Source: Planctomycetota bacterium
Lineage (GTDB): Bacteria; Planctomycetota; MHYJ01; JACPTZ01
DNA: 64,000 bases
Reading direction: 5' to 3'
NCBI GenBank assembly: GCA_016192525.1
Contig: JACPTZ010000073.1
Coordinates: 1-64,000, forward strand
Below the pieces are notes generated by a model that was not told the origin of the DNA, made no database searches, and saw nothing but the letters and a program-made list of their open reading frames with translations. A program made the position numbers and the translations under genes. Positions within the stretch are counted from its first letter, which is position 1; each line of letters starts with the position of its first letter. Positions 8,362 to 19,000 of the stretch are shown piece by piece.

Positions 8362-8994
8362 CTACACCTTCTCCACGTACATCGTCCCGCCGCGCCGCTG
8401 CTGGACGGCGGTGCGGATCCTCTCCTTCACGCCGTGCGGGTCCTTGATCCGGTCGAGGTGAAGGACCGGATCGGTGCTGTCGGTGGAGTAGACGGCGACC
8501 TGTCCGGCCCCGCTGAGGCGTTCGAGCAGGCCCTGGGTGACGGTGGTGTCCTTCACCCGGATCAGTTCGAGTTCACGGGTCTGGCGGATCAGAATGCCGA
8601 CCGACTCGAAGAGACGCTGCGAGGTAAGCCGGTAGGAATGGGAGAGGGCATCGGCCCCGATGGCGGCCGCGAGGTACAGGGCGGGGAGTCCGGCGGCCGC
8701 GACGGGGACCCACCACCATCGGGCGACTCCTTCGCGGCCGGGCCAGACCACGACCGACAGCGTCCCGATGGCCGCCCACCACAATCCCAGCAGGAGGAAG
8801 TGCGACAGATAGGCGGCCGGGGAGGGACGCCCGGTCCAGAGGTCAATCTCGACGTTCGCGGGGGGTCCGGAGGCCGCGGCCCGCGGATCGGGGTTCGCCG
8901 GCGCCGTCGCGGAGGCCGCCCTGGCGGGCCTCCCACAGGAGTTGCAGAACTGGCTGCCGTCCGGGTTGTTCGCGCCGCAGGAGGGGCAGAGCAT
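8362..8994 (-). CDS. Zinc-ribbon membrane protein with PH-like domain
   Basis: A 210-residue protein. An N-terminal zinc ribbon (C3, C6, C17, C20) and an Ala/Pro linker precede two membrane spans (about 65-85 and 94-113). A bacterial PH-2-type domain follows (about 115-205), with the recognisable SYRLTSQRLFESVGILIRQTRELELIRVKDTTVTQGLLERL. Such bPH2/YdbS-like proteins are membrane-associated and of poorly known function. It stands alone downstream of clpP on the same strand, separated by a hairpin repeat. Confidence 0.8.
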   Translation of the reverse strand: MLCPSCGANNPDGSQFCNSCGRPARAASATAPANPDPRAAASGPPANVEIDLWTGRPSPAAYLSHFLLLGLWWAAIGTLSVVVWPGREGVARWWWVPVAAAGLPALYLAAAIGADALSHSYRLTSQRLFESVGILIRQTRELELIRVKDTTVTQGLLERLSGAGQVAVYSTDSTDPVLHLDRIKDPHGVKERIRTAVQQRRGGTMYVEKV

Positions 8995-9063
8995 ATGCCT
9001 TTGAACCCGGGAGAGTCACGGGGGGACATGGGCGGCATGTCCGCCCGTGCCGGGGCGCCTCGA

Positions 9064-9087
9064 GCACGGGCCGCCAGCGGCCCGTGC
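9064..9087. repeat. Perfect 11-bp hairpin between clpP and PH gene
   Basis: GCACGGGCCGC (9064-9074), a 2-base loop and GCGGCCCGTGC (9077-9087). It lies in a 128-bp gap just after the clpP stop on the minus strand and could help terminate clpP transcription, but no T-run follows. The surrounding text, with CATGGGCGGCATGTCCGCCCGTGCC, looks like another dispersed foldback unit. Confidence 0.5.
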
Positions 9088-9122
9088 CACCCATAGACTC
9101 GGGCGTCACGAACCAGTCCAGG

Positions 9123-9725
9123 CTACATCTCCGTATGCGATTTCACGATCTTACCCACCAGTCCATATTCGGCGGCCTGGGGGGGAGAGAGCCAGAAGTC
9201 GCGGTCGGCGTCCTTCGTGATCTGGTCCAGCGACTTTCCGGTCTCGGCCGCTACGATCTCGTTGTACCGCTTACGGAGATTGATGATCTCCAGGGCGTTG
9301 ATCTCGATGTCGGAGGCGCTGCCCATCATCTGCGTCGAGGGCTGATGGAGCAGGAACCGCGAGTTCGGAAGGGAGTAGCGGCGCTTCCGCTCGGCCGAGA
9401 GGTAGATCAGCACCGCGGCGCTGGCACAGAGACCGTTGCAGACGGAGCGGATCGGCGGACGCACGAACCGGAGCATGTCGTAGATGGCGAATCCGCAGTC
9501 GGCGCTTCCGCCGGGGGAGTTCACGTAGAGGGTGATCGGGCTCTCGGCGTCGGCGTCCTGCAGGGCGATGAGCTGGGCGGCCACGTTGCGGGCCAGCTTG
9601 GGCGTCACCGCCTCCGAGACCAGGATGGTCCGGGCGCGGAAGAGTCGACGGCCGATGAAGGCGGAATCGTCGTCCTTCTTCTTCTCTTCCTCGGGGGCGG
9701 GCATGAAGCGGGGATCGTCGGACAT
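9123..9725 (-). CDS. clpP: ATP-dependent Clp protease proteolytic subunit
   Basis: A 200-residue serine peptidase (S14) forming the chamber of Clp complexes. Visible family features are YVNSPGGSADCGFAIYDML, the nucleophile Ser in NGLCASAAVLIYLS (family GxAASMG), and the catalytic His in SRFLLHQPS. The N-terminus carries a short charged extension (EEEKKKDDD). Start ATG at 9725 follows GGAGACTCCCC; the reading frame stays open far upstream but that part is antisense to another gene. The active-site context CASAAVL differs from the common AASMGA, a feature of divergent or secondary ClpP paralogues. No clpX is adjacent. Confidence 0.93.
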   Translation of the reverse strand: MSDDPRFMPAPEEEKKKDDDSAFIGRRLFRARTILVSEAVTPKLARNVAAQLIALQDADAESPITLYVNSPGGSADCGFAIYDMLRFVRPPIRSVCNGLCASAAVLIYLSAERKRRYSLPNSRFLLHQPSTQMMGSASDIEINALEIINLRKRYNEIVAAETGKSLDQITKDADRDFWLSPPQAAEYGLVGKIVKSHTEM

Positions 9726-9814
9726 GGGGAGTCTCCGGTAGAGGTTCGGGGGGGGATTGTACCCGCTTCGCGGGCGGGAATAAAACGTAAAACGAAGGGC
9801 GCAGGCGAGGCGTC

Positions 9815-12004
9815 TCAGACCCGTTTCGTGAACCTCTGGAACATCGCCGCTCCGCCCGCCCCGGCGATGGCTCCGGGAAGGCCGTCCGGGACCACGGCCG
9901 ACATCGGCTCGCGATCGAGCGCCTTGCGGCAAAGGAGATACTGAACGCTCTGCGAGACGCACAGATAGGCCAGCGGAAAGGAGGCCGCCAGCCCGAGGAA
10001 GCCGGTCAGCCATGCGGTGACCATCACGCGCGAGGCGTGGACCAGCCCCCGGGGCGCTGTCTCCGGGCCGCTCCCGAAAGCATACCCAAGGAGCCCGTCG
10101 CCGGTCTCCCCCATCCCTCCGGCGACCGCGAAAAGGGCGATCCCGGCCGCGGCGAGCGAGAATCCCCCGACGTACAGGCTGCTGAGCAGTCCGTGACCGA
10201 GCGCGCAGAACTGATAGGCCACCAGTTCGGGCAGCTGCAGGAGGAGATACCGGATCGCGCGTATCAGCGCCGCCATTCCGCCACACCGCTCGGCGGAGAT
10301 CGCCGCCGAAGCCTGCAGACTCACGATGAGCAGCGCGATTCCGACAAACGGCAGAAGAATCGCCAGCGCCTGGGGGATCTCGCCCTTGGCGTATTCGCGC
10401 CCCTGGGGAAGGCCGAGCGCGAGCGGAAGAAGACCCAGCCCGGCGAGTGAAGCCAGCGCCCCGACGGCCCCCGGGACCGCGGTGAGCGCGTAGCTCCCCC
10501 ATCGTTCCGCGGCAAAACGGATGGCCGCCCGCGTCGGGAGCCGCCGGTCCCACGCCACCTCGGCCATCACGGCCCGGCTCACCACCCCGCCGACCAGTCC
10601 CCAGACCGCCGCCATCGCCAGGATGCCCCCTCCCAGGACCGCGGCGCTGACCAGCGGCCGCGACTGCAGGCCCCGCAGCGCGGCCACCACCATCGCCGAG
10701 GCCCCGCGCGGCCCGAGATCGAGCACGTCGGTCCAGTTCCCGAATCCGTACGCAGTCTGGAAATGCAGCGTCATCGCGGAGATCAGGACGGCGCTCGTCC
10801 CGGCGGCGAGAAAAACGAGCGTCAGCTTCGTGAGATCCAGGGAGATCCGGAAGGCCATCCAGAGGTCGCGCCACGTCTCGGTGAAGTTCCGGGCCTCCAG
10901 GGGGGCCGAGGGATCGCCGAAATCACCCCCGATCTTCACCCCGGCCTGGAATCGGCGGGTATGGGCCCGCGCCGGGGACTCCGGAGACTCAGAGACGGCG
11001 ACGGCGTCGGCCATCTCGGCGGAGGGACGAGGCCGGCGGGGGGAAAGGAGTTCCGCATTCCATTCATCGAGCGGGGTCTTGTCGACGAGTTCGCGGAGGT
11101 GGAGGTACAGGCTGAGATTCCCGCGTGTCGCTTCGAGGAGAGCGAACGCCAGCACCAGAGCGAGGATCGCGAGCCACGCGGGGTGATCGGCCGGGACCAG
11201 GCCCTGACTCTCGGCCCACGCCCGACCGTACCCGGCCACCAGTCCCGGGATCGAGGCCCTGAAGAAGGTCTGCACCTCCCCCCAGAGATAGGTCCAGGGC
11301 CGGGCGTAGACGAAGGCCAGGGCGCGGGACACGGCGTCGAAGAGGTCGGTCCCCTCGACGGAGAGGGCCGGCATGAGAAGGGGGGCGGCCGCGATGGCGC
11401 CGAATCCGACGAAGGTGGCGATCACCGACAGGATGAGGGCGGGGAGAAACAGGATCGCGACGAGCAACTCGCCCAGTCCCCACGGCAGGGGGAACCGGGC
11501 GAGCACCCCCAGGATGGCGATGGCGCCGACGAGGAACCAGGCGACCAGAACGACCACGGGCCAGCACCAGAGGAGACTGCGGGACCAGTCGCGGACGAAG
11601 TCGAGGGCGCCGGCCGACTCGATCTCCTCGCGCCTGTGCCTCCTCAGAACGGCCCAGCGCGCCAGAAGGCCGCGGAGCGGGGCCGTCATGATCCAGACGA
11701 GGATGAGCATCCCCGTCCAGGCGAGAGCGCGGGTGAGCGCCCCCCACCGGAGACTGGCCTCCAGGGCCGCCCGCAGGGTGTCGATCGGCCGTGTGCCGAA
11801 GGTCTCGAAGTAGGCTTCCGGCCGGCCGAGGCAGATCCAGCCCCAGCCGACGAGCGTGGCCACCGCGATGAAAACGACGAGGAGGGCGACGGCGACGGGC
11901 CGCGGACTCAGGAGGAGCGGCAGCGGTCCGAGGCCGGGGGAGGGTCGCCGCCGGCGATCGCGCTCAGGACGGTTCTCGTCTCCGGAGTCCACGAGGGGTC
12001 TCAC
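9815..12004 (-). CDS. Large multi-pass membrane protein of unknown function
   Basis: A 729-residue protein with about ten predicted membrane spans in two similar halves. Each half opens with a pair of spans (VALLVVFIAVATLVGWGW, then LAWTGMLILVWIM; and later LTLVFLAAGTSAVLISAM) and carries a long soluble insert. The central segment (about 320-400) is hydrophilic and Pro/Arg-rich. No transport or enzyme motif is recognised. It starts at GTG 12004; a GTG 12 bases downstream is equally plausible. It precedes clpP on the same strand by about 90 bp. Confidence 0.7.
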   Translation of the reverse strand: MRPLVDSGDENRPERDRRRRPSPGLGPLPLLLSPRPVAVALLVVFIAVATLVGWGWICLGRPEAYFETFGTRPIDTLRAALEASLRWGALTRALAWTGMLILVWIMTAPLRGLLARWAVLRRHRREEIESAGALDFVRDWSRSLLWCWPVVVLVAWFLVGAIAILGVLARFPLPWGLGELLVAILFLPALILSVIATFVGFGAIAAAPLLMPALSVEGTDLFDAVSRALAFVYARPWTYLWGEVQTFFRASIPGLVAGYGRAWAESQGLVPADHPAWLAILALVLAFALLEATRGNLSLYLHLRELVDKTPLDEWNAELLSPRRPRPSAEMADAVAVSESPESPARAHTRRFQAGVKIGGDFGDPSAPLEARNFTETWRDLWMAFRISLDLTKLTLVFLAAGTSAVLISAMTLHFQTAYGFGNWTDVLDLGPRGASAMVVAALRGLQSRPLVSAAVLGGGILAMAAVWGLVGGVVSRAVMAEVAWDRRLPTRAAIRFAAERWGSYALTAVPGAVGALASLAGLGLLPLALGLPQGREYAKGEIPQALAILLPFVGIALLIVSLQASAAISAERCGGMAALIRAIRYLLLQLPELVAYQFCALGHGLLSSLYVGGFSLAAAGIALFAVAGGMGETGDGLLGYAFGSGPETAPRGLVHASRVMVTAWLTGFLGLAASFPLAYLCVSQSVQYLLCRKALDREPMSAVVPDGLPGAIAGAGGAAMFQRFTKRV

Positions 12005-12079
12005 TTCGCAGAACTTGGGCGGCCCTCAAGAGAACCGATCCTGATTGTCGGCCGGATCCTGCCTTCCGACCGGCCTGCC

Positions 12080-12190
12080 GTTGTTTCCCTCCCCCCGCCG
12101 GGGGGAGGGCAGGGAAGGGGGAGGCGCCTGTCCCTGGAAGAGCCGTTCCCCTCCTCCTACCCCCTCCCCTCCGGGGAGGGGGAGACAACC
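12080..12190. repeat. Foldback repeat with CCCTCCCC ends
   Basis: The left end GTTGTTTCCCTCCCCC (from 12080) is inverted at the right end GGGGGAGACAACC (to 12190). Between them lie more short C-rich/G-rich inverse units. It fills most of the gap 12005-12221, which has no gene. It is a third foldback family in the window. Confidence 0.6.
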
Positions 12191-12221
12191 GATGGCGGTT
12201 CGAGCGCTCAGGATGGACGGA

Positions 12222-12749
12222 TCATCGGGGACGCGGCGGTGTCTTCCGGTAGTTCGCCACGCACCCGAGGTAGTTCAGCGCCCCCTCCTTCACCCGGACC
12301 TGCTCCTCCGGGGTCAGCGGGCGACGCACTTTTGCCGGAAAGCCGAGAACAAGCGACCCCGGCGGGCAGTGAAACCCTTCGGTGACGAGGCTCCCGGCGG
12401 CCACCAGCGATCCCGCACCGATCTCCGCCCCGTCCATGACCGTCGCGGACATCCCGATGAGACACCCGTCGCCGATGTGACATCCGTGGAGCATGGCGCG
12501 GTGGCCGACCGTCACGTCGGCCCCGATCACTGTATCGTACTTATCGTGCGTCACGTGCACCACGGTCAGATCCTGGAGGTTGGTGCGCGGCCCGATCCGG
12601 ATCGGATGGACATCCCCGCGGACCACCGTGTGAAACCAGAGCGAGCAGTCCTCGGAGATCTCGACGTCACCGATCACGCAGGCCCCCTCCGCCAGGAAGA
12701 CGGAGGGATGGACGCGGGGATATGAGTTGAGGTAGGGAAGCAGAGGCAT
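12222..12749 (-). CDS. Gamma-class carbonic anhydrase-like protein
   Basis: A 175-residue left-handed beta-helix protein with hexapeptide repeats (for example IGDVEIS, IGADVTV, IGDGCLIG, IGAGSLVA). The three metal His candidates are in VVHVTHD and in VGHRAMLHG, placed as in the YrdA/PaaY group of gamma-carbonic anhydrases. These proteins hydrate CO2 or act as acyl-carrier-like partners, and activity varies, so the enzymatic role is unproven. The start at ATG 12749 has GAAGAGG eight bases upstream, located in the tail of nadB. The gene follows nadB by 5 bp, indicating cotranscription. Confidence 0.88.
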   Translation of the reverse strand: MPLLPYLNSYPRVHPSVFLAEGACVIGDVEISEDCSLWFHTVVRGDVHPIRIGPRTNLQDLTVVHVTHDKYDTVIGADVTVGHRAMLHGCHIGDGCLIGMSATVMDGAEIGAGSLVAAGSLVTEGFHCPPGSLVLGFPAKVRRPLTPEEQVRVKEGALNYLGCVANYRKTPPRPR

Positions 12750-12754
12750 GGAGT

Positions 12755-14347
12755 TCACCTCTTCCACGTCAGGTGTCGCTTCCAGCGCCCGTCATCCATG
12801 ATCGGGAAGTCGCTCCGGAAGTGGGTGCCGCGGGACTCGCGGCGGCGGCGGGCGGCGCCGGAGATCAGTCGGCCGAGCGTCAGAAGATTCTGGAGCTCCC
12901 ACCCCGCCGGCTCGCCGAACGAGACTCGAAGCAGGTAGCCCGACCAGAAGTCGATTCGCGTAATCGCGTCGGCGAGCCCCCGCTCCTCCCGTTCCACCCC
13001 CACCGAGCGCCACGTGAGACTCCGGAGCGAGTTCGACGCGTCCACGATGTTGATTCCGAGCGCGTCCCCCTCCCCCGCCTCGATCCGCATCCGGGGAAAG
13101 TCGCGACGCTTCTTCGGGAGCCGTTCCCCGGCGTGCGCGCCGGCCCGGGCGCCGAAGACGAGACCCTCGAGGAGCGAGTTGCTGCCCAGCCGGTTCGCGC
13201 CGTGAAACCGGGCGCCGCCGCACTCCCCGGCCGCGTACAGACCCGGAATCGAGGTGCGGCCGTTCGCGTCGATCTTCACGCCGCCGACGAAGTAGTGCGC
13301 GCTCGGACGAATCGGGATCAGGTCCTTCCCGATGTCGATCCCGAAGGTGCGGCACAGTTCGGCGAGACGCGGGAACCGTTCGCGGACCTGACGGGCGGGG
13401 AGATGAGTGAGGTCGAGGTAGACGCTCGGATCGTGAGTAATCTGGATCTGCCGCACAATCGCCCGGCTCACCACGTCCCGCGGAGCCAGCTCCGCCATCG
13501 GGTGATACTCCGGCATGAAGCGTTTGCCGGTCTTGTCCCGGAGGATCGCCCCTTCGCCGCGCACCGCCTCGCTGATCAGGGCGCGGGAGGCGCCGGCGAC
13601 GTAGAACGTGGTCGGGTGGAACTGGACGAACTCCATGTCCTCCAGAACGGCGCCGGCCCTCCAGGCGGCGGCGATTCCGTCGCCCGTGGCGATCGCCGGA
13701 TTCGTCGTCTCGCGATAGAGCTGTCCGAGGCCCCCGGTGGCGAGGATCGTCCGGGAGGCGTCGATCGCGTGCGGCGGAATCTTGCCGCCGATGGAGACGA
13801 GCGCGCCGCGACACTCCCCGTGGCGGACGAGCAGATCGAGGCAGAAGGTGTTCTCGAGGACCTGGATGTTCGAGGTGGCGCGCACGCGGTCGACGAGACA
13901 GTCGACGATCGCCTGCCCGGTGGCGTCGCCCCCGGCATGCAGGATGCGCGCCCGCGAGTGGCCTCCTTCGCGGGTAAAGTCGAGCCGCCCGGCCACGCGG
14001 TCGAAGCGGGCCCCCCACTCCAGGAGTTCCTCGATCCTCGGAACGGCGTCGCGGATCACCCCCTCGACGATCCGGCGGTCGCAGAGCCCGTGTCCGGCCT
14101 GAAGCGTGTCCTCGACGTGCGAGCGGACGGAATCGCCGCGGCTCATCGGAACGGCCACGCCGCCCTGGGCGTACCGGGTGTTGCTCTCCACCAGCGCGGC
14201 CTTGGTGAGGAGAAGGACGCGACCGTGCCGGGCCGCCTCGAGCGCGGCCCTCATGCCGGCCACGCCGGAGCCGATCACGCAGAGATCGGTCTCGATCCGG
14301 TCGAGACGGGAGGTGTCGAAGGAGAGAAGGGCGCGGGGGGTGGACAT
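12755..14347 (-). CDS. nadB: L-aspartate oxidase
   Basis: FAD enzyme oxidising L-aspartate to iminoaspartate, the first step of NAD biosynthesis. The 530-residue product has the FAD motif VIGSGVAGMRAALEA, then NTRYAQGGVAVPM, the substrate region REGGHSRARILHAGGDATG, and EDMEFVQFHPTTFY and ARDVVSRAI-like signatures typical of NadB. The C-terminal helical domain is complete. The length is usual for the family. The partner genes nadA and nadC are not adjacent. It heads a two-gene unit with the gamma-carbonic anhydrase gene. Confidence 0.96.
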   Translation of the reverse strand: MSTPRALLSFDTSRLDRIETDLCVIGSGVAGMRAALEAARHGRVLLLTKAALVESNTRYAQGGVAVPMSRGDSVRSHVEDTLQAGHGLCDRRIVEGVIRDAVPRIEELLEWGARFDRVAGRLDFTREGGHSRARILHAGGDATGQAIVDCLVDRVRATSNIQVLENTFCLDLLVRHGECRGALVSIGGKIPPHAIDASRTILATGGLGQLYRETTNPAIATGDGIAAAWRAGAVLEDMEFVQFHPTTFYVAGASRALISEAVRGEGAILRDKTGKRFMPEYHPMAELAPRDVVSRAIVRQIQITHDPSVYLDLTHLPARQVRERFPRLAELCRTFGIDIGKDLIPIRPSAHYFVGGVKIDANGRTSIPGLYAAGECGGARFHGANRLGSNSLLEGLVFGARAGAHAGERLPKKRRDFPRMRIEAGEGDALGINIVDASNSLRSLTWRSVGVEREERGLADAITRIDFWSGYLLRVSFGEPAGWELQNLLTLGRLISGAARRRRESRGTHFRSDFPIMDDGRWKRHLTWKR

Positions 14348-14419
14348 GGAGGGAAGTGAGACGCGGGGGACGGGGTGAGGGAAGCAGCGACGGCCAACCC
14401 CCGCACGCTCCGGATGGAC

Positions 14420-15922
14420 CTAGCCCGTGATGACCCCGCTCTTGCCGCCCGTGAAGAGCGACCCCTTCTGATTGGCGAGGAGAAGCGCCTCCACCACCTT
14501 GTCGTCGTACTCGAAGCCGCCCCGCTTGCCGATCGTCATCAGGGCGTCCTTCGTCGAGGAGCCGAGGCCGTCCATCCCGCCCGAGGAGGTCATGTTGTCG
14601 AAGTCGTTCGCCACGCACAGAATCTTCCCCATGAGCGGGATGTCGTTCCCCTGGACGCCATTCGGGAAACCGGTGCCGTCCAGTTTCTCGTGGTGAAACT
14701 TGATTCCGGGGATCAGGTCCTCAAACCCCTCGAGCGAGGACAGGAATTTCTCGCCGAGGAGGACGTGCTCCGCCTTGGCCTTGGCCGGATCCTGTCCGGG
14801 AACGGGTACCTCGCGGGCCCCGATCTTGCCGATGTCGTGGAGGTAGGCGGCGAGATAGAGCCGGTGGATCTCCTCGGGAGGCAGGTTCATCTGCTGGGCG
14901 ATCGCCACCGCGTAGTTCGCCACGCGCTCGGAGTGCCCCTTCCGCTTCGGATCGGACAGTTCCATCGCCACGACGAGCCCCTTGACCGCGTTCGAAAAGG
15001 TCTTGCGGGCCCGCTCCGAGGCGGTGAACGTGGTGATCGCCATCCCGAGCTGGATCGCCGTCGCCGTGGCCAGTTCCAGCGATTCCGAGGTGAACGGCTG
15101 GATGGGGTTCGAGGAATGGAGGTACATGACGCCGATCGTCTGGTCCATCGAAACGAGCGGGGCGCAGATGACCGACTTGATCGACTTCATCACGATGCTC
15201 TGACTGGACGAGAAGCGCGAGTCGGCCCCGGCGTCCGAGGTGAGCACGGCTCGGGCGCCCGTCATCACCCGCTTCACGATTGTGCGGCTGATCTTCGCGC
15301 CGCCCTTCATCTTCTCGACCACCGCTTTCGGAAGCAGTTTGCCCGTGGTCTTCTCGAACATGAACACGTAGCCGTTGTCGGCGTGGATCGCCTCGACGGT
15401 GAGTTCGGTCACCTTCGTGAGAAGGCCCTCCAGCGACTTCTCGGAGCCGATGATCCGCGCGACTTCGTACAGCGTCGCGAGGTGCTGCGAGTCCATCTCC
15501 TGGCCGAGGGAGTCGATCTTCTGCTTGAGTTCCCCCTTCCGGTCGAGCCGGAGCTCGATCGTGGTCTCCCCGGCTTCGGGGGGGGCCTCATGGGTCTCGA
15601 ACTCCACCCGCTTCTGGATCTCATCGAGTTCCGCGACGGTGTCCTCGAAGGCGAGGACGGTGAGGCCGATGCGGATCTGGTCGCCGGGGCGCAGGAGCTC
15701 CTCGCCGATCTTGATCTCGTTGACGTAGGTGCCGTTGGTGCTGCCGAGGTCGCGGATGAAACTCATGTCGCCGATCCTGAAGACCTCGGAGTGATGGCGG
15801 GAGACCCCCTGATCGTTGATCTGGATCGTCTCCCCGGGATCGCGACCGAGGCGGATGACCTCTTCGCGAACCTCAAATGTCTGCCCCTTGTTGGGGCCGT
15901 TCTTGACCTTGAGGACGGCCAT
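14420..15922 (-). CDS. FHA-GAF-HD-GYP signalling protein
   Basis: A 500-residue protein. An FHA domain (about 1-95) has VSRHH at 40-44 and LGSTNGTYVN at 59-68, so it should bind phosphothreonine. A GAF domain follows (about 150-310). The C-terminal HD-GYP domain has HDIGKIG (about 362-368) and HHEKLDGTGFP (about 410); the GYP motif reads GFP. HD-GYP proteins hydrolyse cyclic di-GMP, so this links a Ser/Thr kinase signal to c-di-GMP turnover. The giant kinase gene lies next to it upstream on the same strand, a plausible partner. The start at 15922 is fixed by AAGGAG five bases upstream. Confidence 0.93.
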   Translation of the reverse strand: MAVLKVKNGPNKGQTFEVREEVIRLGRDPGETIQINDQGVSRHHSEVFRIGDMSFIRDLGSTNGTYVNEIKIGEELLRPGDQIRIGLTVLAFEDTVAELDEIQKRVEFETHEAPPEAGETTIELRLDRKGELKQKIDSLGQEMDSQHLATLYEVARIIGSEKSLEGLLTKVTELTVEAIHADNGYVFMFEKTTGKLLPKAVVEKMKGGAKISRTIVKRVMTGARAVLTSDAGADSRFSSSQSIVMKSIKSVICAPLVSMDQTIGVMYLHSSNPIQPFTSESLELATATAIQLGMAITTFTASERARKTFSNAVKGLVVAMELSDPKRKGHSERVANYAVAIAQQMNLPPEEIHRLYLAAYLHDIGKIGAREVPVPGQDPAKAKAEHVLLGEKFLSSLEGFEDLIPGIKFHHEKLDGTGFPNGVQGNDIPLMGKILCVANDFDNMTSSGGMDGLGSSTKDALMTIGKRGGFEYDDKVVEALLLANQKGSLFTGGKSGVITG

Positions 15923-16084
15923 GTCCGCTCCTTGCATACCGGGTTCGGGATTCGACGGGTGACCGGCCGAGGGTGAATCGAACCCGTGATGCTAGCGCAG
16001 GATGGGGCGGACGGTCAAGGCAAATGGGCATCACTTCCGGCCCGCCCCGCGCCGGAGAGTCTCTCTTCCGACGGTCCGCCCGGG

Positions 16085-19000
16085 TCAGTAGTGGGTTCGG
16101 ACGTAGGCCCTCCACTCGTCATCGAGCTGCCCGTAGTTCCATTGAAATGCCTCCTGCAGCGCCTTCTCCTGTTCGGTTCCCTGTGAGAGGCGCCGCAGGA
16201 AGTCCAGAAACCTCTGCTGCCGCGAAGGGACCGCCAGAAAGAAATCGACCAGGCTCCACGCCTTCCCCATCTGAGGCCGGTTGACCGTGTCGAGGGAACC
16301 GTTCAAGACCCCGAAGATGTCCGCGTCCTCTCCCTTGACGACTATTTCGCGCATCCTTTCCTTCCAAACGGTGGTGTCTCCTCCCCCGAACCCGACGGCG
16401 CCGGACACCTGCTCCCACCCCATGCAGCAGGAGGTCGCGGTGCCGAGAAGCGAGTTGCTGTAGAAAAAGGCGACTCCCTCCCAGAGCCAGGGACTTCCAC
16501 ACCATCTCAGGCCCGACACCTTTGAAAGCAGCATGTGGGCGACCGCGTGAATCGTGGCATCCTCCTCCTCCTTCCCGTCCCGGTCAAACCACTCGCATCG
16601 CTGTTGACTCAGGTAGCCCGTCGCGTGCTTCTTGATCCACTCCTTTCGCTCCGGAGAGAGATCGGTCAGGGTATCCACGTAATTCCGGTGGTCCGCCTCG
16701 GTCGCCAGATGGATGACCTCATAGTCCCGACCCAGTCGCTCCTCCGTGACGCCGAAGTCGTGCAGAAACCGCGCGTAGACCGTCTCGGCGAGGCGGACGT
16801 GCCGCTTGATCTGTTCCTGATTCGCGTCTCCCTGGACGAGAAAGTGCTTCGAACGCCGCTTGCTCAGGTGAACCATGGCGCCCTTTTCGACGGCGGTGGG
16901 TTCATTGACGATTTCCCCTTCTTCCGCGGCCCGGAGTTCGGCCGCCATCGCTTCGTCGGCTTCCTTCACGCCGGACGAGACCCATCGTTCCCCGACCCGG
17001 AGAAATCCAAGCGCTTGTCGGGCCTTGGCGTTGTCCGGGTCGTAGTCGAGCGCCCGGGTGAAATCGGAGGCCGCCACGGAGGGGAGCGCGGCGCCGGCGC
17101 ACCACTCCGCGAGGGAGACCAGGTCGGCCGCGACACTCTGATCCACGATTCTCTTCTTCTCCTGCGCCGTCTCTCGCACCTGATAGGCGACGTCGTCCGT
17201 GACCTGGTCCGTGGTGACAATCTTCGCCTTCGGATCCCTCTCCCATCCGGTTCCGGAGCGGCGCTGTCCGCTTCTCTTCCGGGCCTTCTCGTGATCGGAG
17301 TCATGGGCGAGGGTAAGCGCCAGATACGCCTGGGCCACCCCGAAACATTTGCGACTCACGCACCCCTCGGCGATTTCGAAATAGCCCCGAGCGGCCTTCC
17401 TTCGGAGGTCGAGCAGGCGTCGGTCATGTTCGGCGGATCGCGCGGGGTCGGGCTCGCCTCCTGGCGGTTCGCCCGGGCTCTCCGGAGTCTTGCCGCCGGC
17501 GGGAGGAGCGATGCCCGCGGCACGCGCGGACAGAACGGCCCGGCGGGCCTCCTCGATCCGGGGGTGCAGGGGGCTCGCCGACCCAGCCAGGGAGAGGGCC
17601 TTGTCATATCCGGCCAGAGCCCCATCGAGGTCCCCCTTCCCCTGCCGGGCCGCCCCGACGCCGAAGTGCAGTTCCGACCGATTCGGATCGAGGCGGACAC
17701 CCTCCTCAAAGTCAGCCAAGGCGCGATCGAACTCGCCCAGTTCCAGCAGGCTGCGGCCGCGTTCGTACAGGAGATCGATGTCGCCGTGCTTGAACTTCAG
17801 CGCCTCGCCGTAATCGGATACGGCGCGTGAGTAGTCCCCCTGCTCGTAGTAGACGCGACCGCGTTCCAGATGAGCGTCCGCCGACCTCGGATCGAGCCTC
17901 AACACTTCCGTAAAGTCCGCGATGGCCAGGTTGAATTCCCTCCGGTCCCGCCGGACCGCTCCGCGGTTGAGAAGGGCGATCACGCAGCGCGGATCGATCT
18001 CCAGGGCGAGATTCAGGTCCTCCAGCGCCCCGGCGAAGTCGCCGGTATCGGCTCGAGCGGCGCTCCGATTGGTCAGCGCCTGGACGCGGCGAGGATCCCG
18101 TTTCAGGCACTCGTCGAGGTCGGCGAGGGCGCCCCGGACATCCCCGGTCCGGTAGCGTCCGACGCTGCGGGCATACCAGGAATGGGGATCCTCCGGAGAA
18201 ACTCTGATCCACTCCGTCTCATCTTCGAGAGCGCCCTGCTCGTCTCCCATCCGGACCCGGGCGAAGGCTCGGACGCTGAGGGCATAGGCCGACCTCGGGT
18301 GCATCTTCAGCGTCGCCGAATAATCCGCGACCGCGGCATCAAGGTCTCCGAAATAGTCGTGGATCGTCCCTCGAAGCTGCAGAGCCTCCGGATAATTCGG
18401 GCGGATTCCCAGCGCCTTCGTCAGGCTCTGCACCGCCTCTTTGGGATTCCTCATGGACTGCGTCATCCCCTTGAGACGGTAGAATACTTCAACGCCCAGG
18501 GTGCTCTCGCCGAATTCCCTGAGGTAGCGGTCGCAGAGTTCCTCGGCCCCGGCCGGATTCGACTGCGTGATGGGCCATACGGCTTCCACGAGGCAAGCCT
18601 CGATTCTCATCCGCCCGCTGAGAAGGGAGGACTTCTTCAGGAACCGCTCGAGGTCGGCCGCCGCCCGCCGGAGGTGGGCATTCGGCTCCTCCGTTTCCCT
18701 GTTCCGGGAGCGATTCGTCAGAAACGCCTCTTCCCAGGCGTCGACATGAAGCCGTGCACGATCGGCGAGAGCCAGGGCGAACTCCGGGTCTCTCTCCAGA
18801 GCGGCGTCGTAGTTCTTCATCGCTTCGGTCTTGTCGAACAGCAGTTCGTTGGCCCGTCCCTTCGCCCAATAGGCGTCCGCGAGGTCGGGGTCGATGCGCA
18901 GAGCCTCGTCGAACGCGGGCATCGCGACGAGGATATCCTTCCGCATGGGATCCAGCGGACCGGTCCTGTAGAGATAGGCCGACGCCTCCTTCACGATCGC

